Notes: generated from the sequence alone by a model not told the origin. A DNA stretch of 64,000 bases from JBDTSW01 sp963758845 (GCA_963758845.1 CAVWWX010000002.1:1984001-2048000); one strand, 5' to 3'. Counted from the stretch's first letter, positions 27,574 through 37,377 are shown. Program-made: numbers and translations.

Positions 27574-28593
27574 CTACTGGTACATGATGTAGTCGGGCTT
27601 GGGCTTCAGGCCCATCACCTGACCCGGGCTCATCAGGTTCTCGTCGAGCTCGTAGAAGAGCGAGAAGCCTCTGAACAGCCCGTTGAAGCTAAGGCTCTTG
27701 TAGCCCTGGCGCTTCGCCGCGGGCCTGCCGATCCCGTCGAAGTTCAGGGTGACGTCGATCGCGTCCGGTCGCCTGATCTGGGGCTCTCCCCTGACGCTGT
27801 CCTCGCGGAACTGGTGGACGATCAGGAGCTTCGGCGGCAGGTCGTGGTTGTTCACGATCTTGCGCAGCTTCGTCGTGGCCTTGTTGATCTTCTTGGCGCT
27901 GAGCGAGCCGAGGTCCTGTCCGGGCTCGCCCCGAGGGCCCACGTTCCACTCCGCGTCGAGCGCGACGTCCACGTCGGGCTCGTTCAGAAAGCCCTTGAGG
28001 TGGTTCATCTCGTCGAGGACGTTCGCGCGGCCGGGCTGGATGTCCAGGATCAGGCGACCGTCCATCGACCGGATCTTCTGCAGGTAGCGCTGGATCGTGT
28101 CGTTCGAGACGCGGGTCCGGCACTTGTCGCGTCGGCTCGAACACTGGGTGGCGATTACGGCGACCAGGTCGAAGGCCTTGATCACCTTCTCGTTCGAGCG
28201 CTGGCGATAGGGCTTGATCTGCTCGTTGAGCTTGCGCCCCGCGCCGTTCACCGACTTGCGGCCAAGGATCCCGAAGCCTCCTGCGGCGCCATAGAGGGAG
28301 AGGACGCGGTGGTTCGGGAAGAGCCCGCCGCCGGCGGCCTTGGCGGGCGCGGGCGGAACGGCCTTGGACGCCGCGCCTTCATTGGCCTGGAACGATGCCT
28401 CCCAGGCCCGCGCCTCGGCGGCGGTGGGCGGATCGGTCGCGGGCGAGGCCGTCCCACCCGAGCCGGAGGGGCTGGCGCCGGCGATGCCTGCCCAGACGCA
28501 GGCGGCGAGCACGGCCACAGGGGCCAACTGCCACACCCGGGGCGTGCTTCTGCGGCGCGCGGGCGCCACCGTTTGTTCCTGCCTACCGCTCAT
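27574..28593 (-). CDS. Secreted hypothetical protein, possible TIM-barrel domain
   Basis: The 339-residue protein has a basic N-terminus and a hydrophobic signal segment (LAPVAVLAACVWAGIAGA), then a Ser/Thr/Ala-rich linker. From about residue 95 a domain begins NHRVLSLYGAAGGFGILG. It ends with conserved stretches of alternating strands (LILDIQPGR, DVALDAEWNVG, LLIVHQF, DVTLNFDGIG). The order suggests a (beta/alpha)8 fold related to polysaccharide-active enzymes, with Asp/Glu in the DAEW segment as a possible active site; this is inference. The ATG has a purine-rich GGGGGAG before it. Confidence 0.65.
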   Translation of the reverse strand: MSGRQEQTVAPARRRSTPRVWQLAPVAVLAACVWAGIAGASPSGSGGTASPATDPPTAAEARAWEASFQANEGAASKAVPPAPAKAAGGGLFPNHRVLSLYGAAGGFGILGRKSVNGAGRKLNEQIKPYRQRSNEKVIKAFDLVAVIATQCSSRRDKCRTRVSNDTIQRYLQKIRSMDGRLILDIQPGRANVLDEMNHLKGFLNEPDVDVALDAEWNVGPRGEPGQDLGSLSAKKINKATTKLRKIVNNHDLPPKLLIVHQFREDSVRGEPQIRRPDAIDVTLNFDGIGRPAAKRQGYKSLSFNGLFRGFSLFYELDENLMSPGQVMGLKPKPDYIMYQ

Positions 28594-28727
28594 GTCGCTC
28601 CCCCAACCTGAGCTCTTCTAGACCGTAGCGGGACACCCTTCAAACACGCGCCGGCGGCGATAGTCTCGGTCCATGCGCTGCAGACGACCTGACGCGATGC
28701 GACGCTCTAGCGCACCGTGAGGGCCGG

Positions 28728-29537
28728 ATGAGCGGCGATCAGGTTGCGAAGGGCGAGGCGTTCAGGGCGCTACACGAGGGCGAGCCGTTCGTCATCCCCA
28801 ACCCGTGGGACGCCGGCTCGGCGAGGGTGATGGAGTCGCTGGGCTTCGAGGCGCTCGCCACCACAAGCCAGGGCTTCGCCTTCACGCTGGGGCGCCGCGA
28901 CGGGGACGTCACCCTCGACGACGTGCTCGCGCACGTGGCGGCGGTCGACGGCGCGACGTCGCTACCGGTTTCGGTCGACCTCGAGCACGGCTACGGCGCG
29001 ACGCCCGAGCAGGCGGCGCTCGCCATCTCGGGCGCTGCCGAGGTGGGCGCCGTGGGTGGCTCGATCGAGGACTGGGACCCCGAGCAAAGGCTGATCTACG
29101 ACATCGATGCTGCCGCCGAGCGGGTCGCCGCGGCAGTCGAGGCGGCGGGCTCGGCCGGGTTCCCGTTCACCCTCACCGCGCGTGCCGAGAACTACCTCCG
29201 GGGCCACCACGACCTCGACGACACGATCGCTCGCCTTCAGGCCTACGAGCGTGCGGGCGCGGACGTCCTCTACGCGCCGGCGATCATGAAGCCCGAGGAG
29301 ATCCGCGCCGTCTGCGAGGCGATCACGAAGCCGGTCAACGTGCTCGGCCTGCCGGGCATGAGCTTCGACGAGGTGGTCGCGGCCGGCGCCCGGCGGATCA
29401 GCGTCGGCAGCCAGCTCACCTGGGTGGCGATCACGTCCATGGCGGACGCTGCCGAGCGCCTTCGCGACGGCGACCTCGACGCGCTGCGCTCGACGCCGCG
29501 GGTCCGCGAGTGGCTCGGGCCGGGGGCAGACGACTAG
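28728..29537 (+). CDS. Isocitrate lyase/PEP mutase superfamily protein
   Basis: The 269 residues fit the PEP mutase/2-methylisocitrate lyase fold. FVIPNPWDAGSARVMESLGF opens the barrel and TTSQGFAFTLG follows. The metal-binding region is VSVDLEHGYG and IEDWDPE; the later strands are TARAENYL and LYAPAIMKPEEI. The family cleaves or forms C-C or C-P bonds in 2-hydroxy acids; this branch is mostly uncharacterised. The ATG follows GAGGG. A TAGTCT element near 28662 could be its -10 sequence. Confidence 0.87.
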   Translation: MSGDQVAKGEAFRALHEGEPFVIPNPWDAGSARVMESLGFEALATTSQGFAFTLGRRDGDVTLDDVLAHVAAVDGATSLPVSVDLEHGYGATPEQAALAISGAAEVGAVGGSIEDWDPEQRLIYDIDAAAERVAAAVEAAGSAGFPFTLTARAENYLRGHHDLDDTIARLQAYERAGADVLYAPAIMKPEEIRAVCEAITKPVNVLGLPGMSFDEVVAAGARRISVGSQLTWVAITSMADAAERLRDGDLDALRSTPRVREWLGPGADD

Positions 29538-29734
29538 CGGCGCGGAGGGGCCTGAGGAGGCGGCGGGGTGCGCCGGTCAAACGCCTGGAAGAGGCCGACG
29601 ACGAACGCCACGGCGCCCACGATCATCAGGATCAGGCCGACCGTCGGGATGTCGACCGCGTCCCAGCTGTCCTTGACCGCGTAGCGCATGATCGCCCCCG
29701 CGGCGATCAGCACCAGTCCTGTTCCCATCGTCAT
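29534..29734 (-). CDS. DUF6458-like small membrane protein
   Basis: The 66 residues form two membrane helices (GTGLVLIAAGAIMRYAV and VGLILMIVGAVAFVVGLFQ) separated by a short polar turn, with a Pro/Arg tail. This matches the small actinobacterial DUF6458 proteins of unknown function. Its stop overlaps the stop of the converging PEP mutase-like gene. Confidence 0.7.
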   Translation of the reverse strand: MTMGTGLVLIAAGAIMRYAVKDSWDAVDIPTVGLILMIVGAVAFVVGLFQAFDRRTPPPPQAPPRR

Positions 29735-29806
29735 GGGCGGAATCCTGACACAAGGATCGGGCGGCGTCGCCGGGTCACCGCGCCTGCACGACGCCTGGCG
29801 CTGCGG

Positions 29807-31384
29807 CTAGCTGAAGTCGCCGGGCAGGATCGTCGGCTTGGTCTCGCCGTAGAGCCACTGCTGGAAGTAGTCGTCCAGCAGGTCGAGCTCGGCGCCGGTG
29901 AGGCCGCTCGCCGCCTTCGCCTCGTCGATGAACTCGTCGGTGCTGATGTTGCCGTGGGCGTACTCGTCGAGCAGCGCTCCGGCGAACTCATAGAACGTGT
30001 CGTCGCCGACGATCTGGCGATAGCCCTCGATAGTCATCGCGCCACGGTCATACGTGGGGAAGGAGACGAAGAGGTTGGCCGGGTCGTTGTCCAGGATCGC
30101 CGGCGCGATCTCCCAGTCTCCATCGGGCGTGGTCGCGTACAGGTCGTCGAAGATGGCCGCTGGGTCGTCACCGCCGTTCTCTCGGAAGCCCCAGTACCAG
30201 TCGCTCCAGTTCGCCCAGCCCTCGTTGAACCAGATGTCGTTCCAGGCCGCGAGAGTTGCGCTGTTGCCCCACCACTGGTGCGCGAGCTCGTGGGCTTGGG
30301 TGCTGATGCTGATCGAGGGGTTGCCGCTCGAGAAGCCGCCGGCGTAGTGGGGCTTCGTCTGGACCTCGAGGGCGTAGCCCACGCCGGAGGCGCGGTCGGC
30401 CACGGCGCCGGTCGAGTCGAAGGGGTAGGGCCCATAGGTATCGCTGAAGAAGTTGATCTGAGAGGGGGCGCGGCTGAGCGAGGCGTTGATTGCGGCCTGC
30501 TGGGCCGGCGAGGCGCTGGCGTCGATCGCGTTGTAGACGGGCAGGATGCGACCGGTGGAGGTCTCGGTCATTGCGCCCTCCAAGTAGATGAAGTCGCCCA
30601 CCGTGGCCGTCGTCAGGTACGTCGCGGTCGGGTCATCCTCGGTCCAGCGCCAGGTGGCGGTGCCGTTGGGGTTGACCGTTCGCGAGGCCAGCTCACCGAC
30701 GCCCAGCGCGGTCTTCGACTCGGGCACCGTGATGCGGGTGTCGAAGGTGGCCTTGTCGGTCGGGTAGTTGTTCGACGGGAACCAGCCGTTGGTGCCCATC
30801 GGCTCGTTCACCACGAAGGCGCCGTCGCAAGTCTGGGGCCCGGTGAGCGGGTAGCAGGCGGGGATCCAACCCTCGATAGAGTTGTCGGGGTCGGTGATCA
30901 CTTGAGGCTCGCCCGAGTACTGGACCACAACGGTGAAGTCTCGGCCGGCCTTCGGCCAGCTCGACGGATGCGGGTTGACGACCAGCTTCATCGGCTGGGT
31001 CACGTCGTCATCGGAGCTCAGGTCCGGCGTCGCCTCCACTTGGCTGAAATCCGCCGCGCGACCGTCGACGGTGACCCCCGACACGTCGAGGTCCTGGAAG
31101 TCGAGACTGAACTCGCGGAGTTTCGCGCCGGCCGTCGCCTCGATCGTGGTCTTGGCGCTGTTGAACTCGTTCGCGACCGGGTCGTAGTCGAGCTCGATCC
31201 GGTAGGAGTCGACGTCGTAGCCACCGTTGCCGAGCTGCGGCAGGAGCGGATCACCGAGGGTGCGGGCGCCATCGGTCGGCTTGCCCTGGCCGTTGCCGCC
31301 CGGCTTGGCGGCTGCCGTCGCCGGCAGTGCAAGCAGCAGGGTCGTCGCCACCATTCCCGTGATCCATCGCCCTGCTTGCCTCAT
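29807..31384 (-). CDS. Secreted M1-family zinc metallopeptidase
   Basis: Zinc is bound by HELAHQWWG and the Glu in NEGWANW, 18-19 residues later, the M1 (aminopeptidase N) signature. An N-terminal saddle-like beta domain precedes it, and a signal peptide (MRQAGRWITGMVATTLLLALPATAAA) leads the protein. The start at ATG 31382-31384 is supported by an exact AGGAGG at 31389-31394, so the longer reading is rejected. It lacks the long C-terminal helical domain of large aminopeptidases, like other short secreted actinobacterial M1 enzymes. The likely role is extracellular peptide degradation. Confidence 0.92.
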   Translation of the reverse strand: MRQAGRWITGMVATTLLLALPATAAAKPGGNGQGKPTDGARTLGDPLLPQLGNGGYDVDSYRIELDYDPVANEFNSAKTTIEATAGAKLREFSLDFQDLDVSGVTVDGRAADFSQVEATPDLSSDDDVTQPMKLVVNPHPSSWPKAGRDFTVVVQYSGEPQVITDPDNSIEGWIPACYPLTGPQTCDGAFVVNEPMGTNGWFPSNNYPTDKATFDTRITVPESKTALGVGELASRTVNPNGTATWRWTEDDPTATYLTTATVGDFIYLEGAMTETSTGRILPVYNAIDASASPAQQAAINASLSRAPSQINFFSDTYGPYPFDSTGAVADRASGVGYALEVQTKPHYAGGFSSGNPSISISTQAHELAHQWWGNSATLAAWNDIWFNEGWANWSDWYWGFRENGGDDPAAIFDDLYATTPDGDWEIAPAILDNDPANLFVSFPTYDRGAMTIEGYRQIVGDDTFYEFAGALLDEYAHGNISTDEFIDEAKAASGLTGAELDLLDDYFQQWLYGETKPTILPGDFS

Positions 31385-31559
31385 GGGTTCCTCCTGAACG
31401 GGTTTCAGCCCCCTTAGTGGCACTATACGACGACCGGCCCCGAAGCGACGGACGCCGTCTCGTGTGATCCGGGCGCAGAAGGGGGCTGTCCCTCGCCCTT
31501 CGGGAGTCTCGCTCAGACCTAGGCGGAGAATCGCCAGCCTTCCCCGTTCCCAAGCAAAG

Positions 31560-31632
31560 TGGGCCGGGGAGGGATCGAACCTCCGTCCAACGGATTATGA
31601 GTCCGCTGCTCTACCAACTGAGCTACCGGCCC
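31560..31632 (-). tRNA. tRNA with CAT anticodon (elongator Met or Ile2)
   Basis: On the minus strand a 7-bp acceptor stem (GGGCCGG with CCGGCCC), D arm GCTC/GAGC, anticodon loop CTCATAA and T loop TTCGATC fold into a 73-nt tRNA without encoded CCA. It is not an initiator, since base 1 pairs with base 72. The C4-G69 and C5-G68 pairs and the variable-loop region resemble lysidine-type tRNA-Ile2, but elongator tRNA-Met cannot be excluded. A GATAAT upstream (31642-31647) may be its -10 box. Confidence 0.93.
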
Positions 31633-31749
31633 GGCAACCCGATTATCCGGGCTCGGTCGGACCGCGCCGCGAGCAGGCTAGTGGCCCCCGTGCTCGCCGC
31701 GGACGGGCGCTACCGCGTGCGGGTCGCGTGCGTTCGGGGAGACGCAAAC

Positions 31750-31775
31750 GAGGGGGCGGCCGTGGCCGCCCCCTC
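31750..31775 (-). terminator. Strong hairpin after the M28 peptidase gene
   Basis: A perfect 12-bp GC stem with a 2-nt centre lies just beyond the M28 stop codon. No T run follows on either strand, so it may act as a weak terminator or as a 3-prime RNA-stabilising hairpin. Confidence 0.55.
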
Positions 31776-31796
31776 GCGCGTCGTGGGGTGCCTACG

Positions 31797-33411
31797 TCAG
31801 CGGGTCTGCTCGGGCCCGCGGTAGTCGAGGCGGTACGGCTTCATCCGCTTCGTCGTCGCATCCTCGGTGTCGCCCAGCGGATCCTTCTTCCGGGCGAAAT
31901 GCCAGGTCGCGTGCGCGGCGCCGTCGGACATCTGATCGAGCGACACTGTGCCGTTCCCGGCCAGGGTCGGCAGGCCGGGCGGGAACCCGGTCACCGTCTC
32001 GTAGGTGTCGCACTCCTCGTGGTAGCACGGGTCATACGGCTCGCCGGCGATGCCGCCGTAGATGGCGGCCTCCTCGGCCGTCTTCGACACCTCGGCGCCT
32101 GAGAACAGGCCGCCGGCGGGAATGCCCTGGGCGATGAACGGGCCGTAGTCGGAGCGACCGTCGAACGCGGTCGGCTCGGTCTCGAGCTCCTGCGAGTCGA
32201 AGTACTTCAGGAACTCGGCCTCGATCACGTCCGACCCGGGGGGCGATCCGCCCGGGGGCGGCGTCGTCTCGTCGGTGTTGCCGTCGTAGACGAACCGAAC
32301 GAAGTTCGGCGACGCCAACATGTCGAAGTTGAGGTTCAGGAGGATGTCCTCCCGCTCCTCGTCGGTGAGCTGATCCACGTACTGGTCCGACCCGATCAGG
32401 CCGGACTCCTCGGCGCCCCAGAAAGCGAAGCGGAGCTTGTTCTTCGGCTTCAGCCCCAGCTCGTTGATCTCCTCGGCGATCTCGAGGATCGCGGAGACGC
32501 CCGAGCCGTTGTCGTTGATCCCGGGCCCCGCTTCGACGGAGTCCAGGTGGCCGCCGACGACAACCAGGTTCTCGGGGTCGCCCTCCTTGCTGGTCGCGAT
32601 CACGTTGTGCTGCGCCCGGGGCACGGTCCCCGCGTCGACCTCGACGCGGGCTGTCGCACCCTCGGTGGTCTGCGCCGCGTTGTATAGCTCCTCCCCGACC
32701 TCGAAGCTCGCGAACACGGCTGGGATCGGGTAGTACGGCTCGGCGCCGCGGAAGAGGGCGTTCTCGCGCCCCGCGATGTGGCTTGCCCTCGTTGAACATG
32801 ATCACGGCCGCCGCGCCGGCGTCGACCGCGTTGTTGAACTTCTGCGTGAAGGCACAGGTGCCTCGCTGGATCAGCGAGATGTTGCCCTCGGTCTCGGCCG
32901 GGAAGTCCTCAGGCTCGCAGCCGCTGGTGTTGGAGTTCGCCGCCGCTCCCGGCGGGATCATGACGTCGCTCGTGGGGATGACCTCGGCCTCGACCTCGCC
33001 GCTGGTCGAGAACTCGACCGTGATGAAGTCGACCTCGGCGCTGTCGTCGTCCTCGGGGCCGCCCGCCATGTAGGTCGTCGGGGTCGGCGAGATCTGCCTG
33101 AGCACAGGCGCCGAGTTCTCGCGCCAGGTCGGGAAGTCGAATGGCTTGGTCCGCACGCGATAGCCGGCGTCGTCGAGCCGGTCCGCCACGTACTCGACCG
33201 ATGCCTCGTAGCCGACGGTGCCCGCGGCGCGGGTGCCCTGATGGGCGTCCGCGATCCGCTGCAGCTTGCGCTCGTGCTCGAGCATGCCGTTGAGCTTGAC
33301 CGCCTTGCGGAGCTTCTCGGTCTGGTCGACCGATCCCGCGTTGGCGGCTGGACTGATGAGCGCCAAGGCAGCCCCAACGGCCACCAAGACGAGGAGACTG
33401 ATCCTCTTCAC
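31797..33411 (-). CDS. Secreted M28-family zinc peptidase with PA domain, one frameshift
   Basis: A signal peptide (ISLLVLVAVGAALALISPAANA) is followed by a PA domain insert (SLIQRGTCAFTQKFNNAVDAGAAAVIMFNEG) and the M28 catalytic domain. Zinc ligands and catalytic residues are read in VVVGGHLDSVEAGPGINDNGSG, FWGAEESGLIGS and FDMLAS; the last His is in CYHEECDT. The frame breaks once near 32780. The GTG start (33409-33411) has GGAGGT upstream. It is likely an aminopeptidase working outside the cell with the M1 enzyme. Confidence 0.92.
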
Positions 33412-33580
33412 CTCTACCTCCAGGAAACTGTTGCGCGGCGCTCGGCTTCTGGCGTCGAGCCGCATTTTCGCGGCCGTTGTACGGCCCTCTCCGTCGGCGC
33501 CCCGGCGGCTGTGACCACCGGCGCCGACAAGGCGTGACTTACCCAATCGCCCTACCTACAAACAGGGATGCTGGCGCGGC

Positions 33581-34552
33581 TCAGGTCGACGCCTGCTCGA
33601 CGGCGTCGCGGAGCTCGTCGAGTGAGAACGCACCCTCGATGCGGGTGCTGACCTTTCCCTCGGCGTCGATCACGAACAGCCAGGGCTCGGTCTGGAGGCC
33701 GTACTCCTGGAGCTGGGGGCGGACGCCCTCGTTGGGGTCGTTGTTGTCGAAGACCTCCATGTGGACGAACGCGGCCTCGTCGCCCATCTCGGACTTCACC
33801 TGTTCGGCGACGTCCACGACCGGGCCGCAGACGCGGCTGACGCACAGCGCGGGCGTGGCGAAGAGGAGGACGGTGGGCTTCTTGCCGACGGTGTCGGCGG
33901 CGTCGACCTCGTGCATCGTGTCGTGGGGGTTGCGGGTGTCGATCTCGGCCACGTCGCCCACCTGGTCCACGGTCGGGGTCTCGACGGCCGGGGCCTTGTC
34001 GCCGACGTCGGGGATCTTCGAGTAGTCGTCGACGACCGCGGAGGGCATGCGCGCCGCCTGGAACTGGTCGCCGTCGCGGATGAGCGCCAGGAGGCGCCAT
34101 TCGCCGGGCTTGCCGAGTTCGATGTCGCTGACGTAGACGGCCTTGGCCGAGTCGGGGTCATCGGCGGTGGTGCGAGCCTCGAATGCGGCGTCGGTCTCGA
34201 GGCTCTCGATCTTCGCCGGATAGGGGCCGACGGCCTGACCGCCGTCGCCCGGCGCGGCGTAGATCGCGATCTCGGCGTCGGTGATCTGCTCCCCGGCGAC
34301 CGTGAAGACGCCGAAGCCGAAGCGGTTGGCGCCGGGCTCGTAGACCTGCCCGGCGGGGGCGACGACGGTCTCGTTGGTGGGGGTCGCCTCGGCGAGCAGG
34401 TCCTCGAGGGTCTTGCCGTCGGCGGCGGGGAACTCCCCGGCGGCAGGCGCCGCGGCCGCGACGTCCTCGACCTGCGGGTCCTCCTCCCCGCCGCCGCACG
34501 CGGAGAGGGCCAGCGACGCGCAGGCGAGAGTGATGGCGGTGGGTCTGAGCAT
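33581..34552 (-). CDS. Lipoprotein with thioredoxin-like domain
   Basis: The lipobox LSAC at residues 16-19 predicts lipid attachment at Cys19. After an Ala/Pro-rich linker the C-terminal about 130 residues form a thioredoxin-like fold (PTVLLFATPALCVSRVCGPVVDVA, then EPWLFVIDAEGKVSTRIEG). The usual CxxC is replaced by CVSRVC, a CX4C pair, so oxidoreductase activity is uncertain; a metallochaperone or binding role is possible. The central part (EQITDAEIAIYAAPG) looks like an Ig-like domain. The start is ATG 34550-34552. Confidence 0.78.
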   Translation of the reverse strand: MLRPTAITLACASLALSACGGGEEDPQVEDVAAAAPAAGEFPAADGKTLEDLLAEATPTNETVVAPAGQVYEPGANRFGFGVFTVAGEQITDAEIAIYAAPGDGGQAVGPYPAKIESLETDAAFEARTTADDPDSAKAVYVSDIELGKPGEWRLLALIRDGDQFQAARMPSAVVDDYSKIPDVGDKAPAVETPTVDQVGDVAEIDTRNPHDTMHEVDAADTVGKKPTVLLFATPALCVSRVCGPVVDVAEQVKSEMGDEAAFVHMEVFDNNDPNEGVRPQLQEYGLQTEPWLFVIDAEGKVSTRIEGAFSLDELRDAVEQAST

Positions 34553-34643
34553 CAGGACATCCTAGGAAGTGGCCTTAAGGCACCGGTAAGGGGTGGGCCG
34601 GATAGGGTGCCCCGCGCCGGAGAGTCAAGCGGAAGGAGACCAG

Positions 34644-35378
34644 GTGGCAGAGCGCGCTGCGCTGATTACGGGAGGTTCGAGCGGGATCGGGCTGGCGATC
34701 GCTAGGGCGCTGGGCGAGGACGGCTACGGCGTGACGGTCTCGGCGCGGCGGCCCGACAAGCTCGAGGGGGCGCGCGGCGAGCTCGAGGCGGCGGGCGTCG
34801 ACGTGCAGGCGGTGCCGGCGCAGATGACGGAGGAGGACGAGATCACCGGGCTGTTCGAGGCTCACAGGGAGCGGTTCGGGCGACTTGACGTGCTGGTCAA
34901 CAACGCGGGCGTGGGGATCGGGGCTCCGATGGCCGAGATCCAGACCAAGCACCTGGACCTGCAGCTTGGCGTCAACCTGCGCGCCGTGATCATGGGCACC
35001 CGCCAGGGACTGCCGATGCTGCGCGAGGCGGGCAAGGAGCACGGCAAGGCGCTGATCGTGAACACGGCCTCGGTCGCCGGGAAGTCGGGGCAGCCGTGGT
35101 TGTCGGTCTACTCGGCGACGAAGGCGGCCGTCGTGGGCTTCAGCCAGGCGACGCAGAAGGAGGTGCAGAACGACGGCATCCAGGTCACAGCTCTGTGCCC
35201 CGGCTTCGTCGACACCCCGATGACGGAGTTCGTGAAGGAGTCGGTTGAGGCCGACGCGATGATCCGCCCCGATGACCTGGCCGAGTCGGTGCGCTTTCTG
35301 CTGGGAACCTCGCGGGCCTGCCTGGTGCCGGAGATCGTCTTCCTGCGCCCGGGCGAGGAGCTTTCGGCCGCTGTCTAG
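34644..35378 (+). CDS. Short-chain dehydrogenase/reductase
   Basis: The 244-residue Rossmann enzyme has the cofactor loop GGSSGIG, NNAG, the catalytic Ser of NTASVAG and YSATK. Arg after the second strand (SARR) suggests NADP preference. The substrate is unknown. GTG 34644 is chosen because GGAAGGAGA precedes it by a good spacing and the protein then starts at the family N-terminus. Confidence 0.9.
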   Translation: MAERAALITGGSSGIGLAIARALGEDGYGVTVSARRPDKLEGARGELEAAGVDVQAVPAQMTEEDEITGLFEAHRERFGRLDVLVNNAGVGIGAPMAEIQTKHLDLQLGVNLRAVIMGTRQGLPMLREAGKEHGKALIVNTASVAGKSGQPWLSVYSATKAAVVGFSQATQKEVQNDGIQVTALCPGFVDTPMTEFVKESVEADAMIRPDDLAESVRFLLGTSRACLVPEIVFLRPGEELSAAV

Positions 35379-35387
35379 GGCTCGAGG

Positions 35388-36092
35388 TCAGCCGCGCGCC
35401 GGCACGAAGGGCTCGCGGCCGGGCTCGGCCACGGGGGTGCCCAGAAGCTCGGCGGCACGCTGCTCGCTGAGCTCCTCCTCCGCCGCGGCGACCAGGTCCT
35501 TGAACTCGTCGAGCCGGCGGGTGGGTCGCAGCCAGGCCCAGCGCAGCCGGTGGCGCAGCTCGGGGCCGCGGTGGCGCTCGTGAGTGGGCTTCGGCGCGGA
35601 CCTGGTGGCGGGCTCGGGCGCCGCCGTGGGCTCGGCCGCTGGGGCAGCCGGCGTGGGCTCGGGCTCGATGTCCTGCCGGGGCACGTTCGCCGCCACCCGG
35701 GCCGTCGCGAGGCGCTCGGCCATCAGGGCGCGCTCGGAGCGGATGCGGGCGGCTGCGTCGGCGATCGAGCCGCGCGTGGCCGGGGCGGCCTCCAGCAGGC
35801 TGAACTCGAGGAACGAGCGAAGGGTGCGGATCTCGCGACGGGTCGCGAGGCGGGGGCGGCGCGCGTTGGTGAAGGCGTCCCAGGCGATCGCGAAGGAGGC
35901 GAGGTCGGTGCGGCCGCCGTTTCGGTGTGCGGCGAGCATCGGGCAGATCCCTCCCGAGCGGGGGTCGGTGTACGCGCCGACGATGATGCGGTTGCGGTCG
36001 AGGCCGGCGAGCATGGCGCGCCGGGTGCGCTCGGGCAGGCGCTCGACGGTGGTGCGCAGGCGTTGCGCGGGGTTGCGGTAGCGATGTCGCAT
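35388..36092 (-). CDS. Conserved hypothetical basic protein
   Basis: The 234-residue protein is rich in Arg and Ala. A first half (RRAMLAGLDRNRIIVGAYTDPRSGGICPMLAAHRNGGRTDLASFAIAWD, quoted here in parts only as positions about 25-73) looks globular with one Cys. A Pro/Ala/Glu linker (about 140-165) separates it from a helical C-terminus. I recall similar uncharacterised proteins only in Solirubrobacterales. No signal peptide or membrane helix is seen. It converges with the SDR gene. Confidence 0.6.
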   Translation of the reverse strand: MRHRYRNPAQRLRTTVERLPERTRRAMLAGLDRNRIIVGAYTDPRSGGICPMLAAHRNGGRTDLASFAIAWDAFTNARRPRLATRREIRTLRSFLEFSLLEAAPATRGSIADAAARIRSERALMAERLATARVAANVPRQDIEPEPTPAAPAAEPTAAPEPATRSAPKPTHERHRGPELRHRLRWAWLRPTRRLDEFKDLVAAAEEELSEQRAAELLGTPVAEPGREPFVPARG

Positions 36093-36166
36093 GGCGATCA
36101 GGATTGCGCGTGTGCGGGTGCGTTCGGGGGAGATTCGTTGCGGGCGTGCCCGATCCTTGGTGCCGC

Positions 36167-37355
36167 ATGAGCGATGCGCGGCGATTCCTGGTCGCGGCGT
36201 TCGGCGACGCCGGGCATGCGTTTCCGGCGATCGCGCTGGCGCGAGCGCTCCGCGACCGGGGGCATGAGGTGGTCGTGGAGACCTGGGAGCACTGGCGTGC
36301 GGCCGTCGAGGGCGAGGGGCTGGCGTTCACGGCGGCCGAGGAGTACAAGACCTTTCCGCCCCCTCCCGCCGACTCGGCCGAGGGGGCGTCGGCCGCCGAT
36401 GCGGCGCGCGCGCTGCTCCCGTTCGTCGAGGAGTTCGCGCCCGACGCGGTGGTCAGCGACATCCTCACGCTGGCGCCGGCGCTGGCCGCCGAGATGGCCG
36501 GGTGCCGGCGGGTGACGCTGGTGCCGCACGTCTATCCCGTGCACGAGCCGGGGCTGCCGTTCTTCGCCTTCGGCGCGCAGCCGCCGCGGACGCCGGTGGG
36601 CCGGGCGCTGTGGAAGGGGGCCGAGCCGGTGCTGGTGAAGGGGCTCGAGCGCGGGCGGCGGGAGATGAACGAGACGAGGGCGGCGGTCGGGCTTGGGCCG
36701 CTGGACGAGTTCCACGGCGGGCTCAGCTCGGACCTGGCGCTGGTGGCGACCTTCCCGCAGCTCGAGTATCCGCGCCGCTGGCCGGCGCACACGCACGTGA
36801 CGGGCCCGATGACGTTCGAGCTGGAGCATCCCGACGTGGAGCTGCCGGACGGGGATGGCCCGCTGGTGGTGGTGGCGCCGTCGACGGCGCAGGATCCCGA
36901 GCGGAAGCTGCTGCGGTGGTCGCTCGAGGCGCTGGCCGACGAGCCGGTGCGGGTGTTGGCGACGACCAACCAGCTCGACGTGCCGGTGCCGATGCCCGCC
37001 GCGCCGGCGAACGCCAGGGTCGTCGACTGGATCTCCTACTCGCAGGCGATGCCCGCTCGCTGACCTGGTGATCACCCACGGCGGGCACGGGACGGTGTGC
37101 CGGGCGCTGGGCGCCGGCGCGCCCCTGCTGTGCTGCCCGGCGGTCGGCGACATGGCCGAGAACGCGGCGCGCGTGCAGTGGGCGGGCGCGGGCCTGATGG
37201 TGCCGTGGCGGCTCACCGGGCCGAGGGCGATCCGGACGGTGGTTCGGCGGATGCTGGGTGACGAGCGGTTCCGGGGGTCAGCAGAGGGCTTCGCTCGCTG
37301 GAGCGAGAGTCACGACGGGGCGGTCGCAGGCGCCGAGCTGATCGAGCGCTTGTGA
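36167..37355 (+). CDS. GT1-family (MGT/UGT-like) glycosyltransferase, one frameshift
   Basis: The N-terminal Rossmann domain opens with FLVAAFGDAGHAFPAIALARAL, and the C-terminal donor-binding domain has DLVITHGGHGTVCRALGAGAPLLCCP with the HGG motif that binds the nucleotide sugar. This is the macrolide or flavonoid glycosyltransferase type. The frame breaks near 37060, where one base in a CGCTCG context must be removed. The TGA stop overlaps the -35 box of the tRNA-Asn promoter. The acceptor is unknown. Confidence 0.85.
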
Positions 37356-37377
37356 CCGCCCGCGAGCCTCCTAGAAT
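37350..37377 (+). promoter_or_regulatory. Promoter of tRNA-Asn
   Basis: TTGTGA (37350-37355) and TAGAAT (37372-37377) are separated by 16 nt and lie about 31 nt upstream of the mature tRNA. This is the best sigma-70-like arrangement in this part of the window. Confidence 0.65.

Noticed and set aside
28805..31417. An 870-codon open frame on the plus strand
   Set aside because: It runs opposite the M1 peptidase and out of frame with the PEP mutase gene; its product is a low-complexity Arg/Gly/Val protein typical of antisense frames in high-GC DNA.
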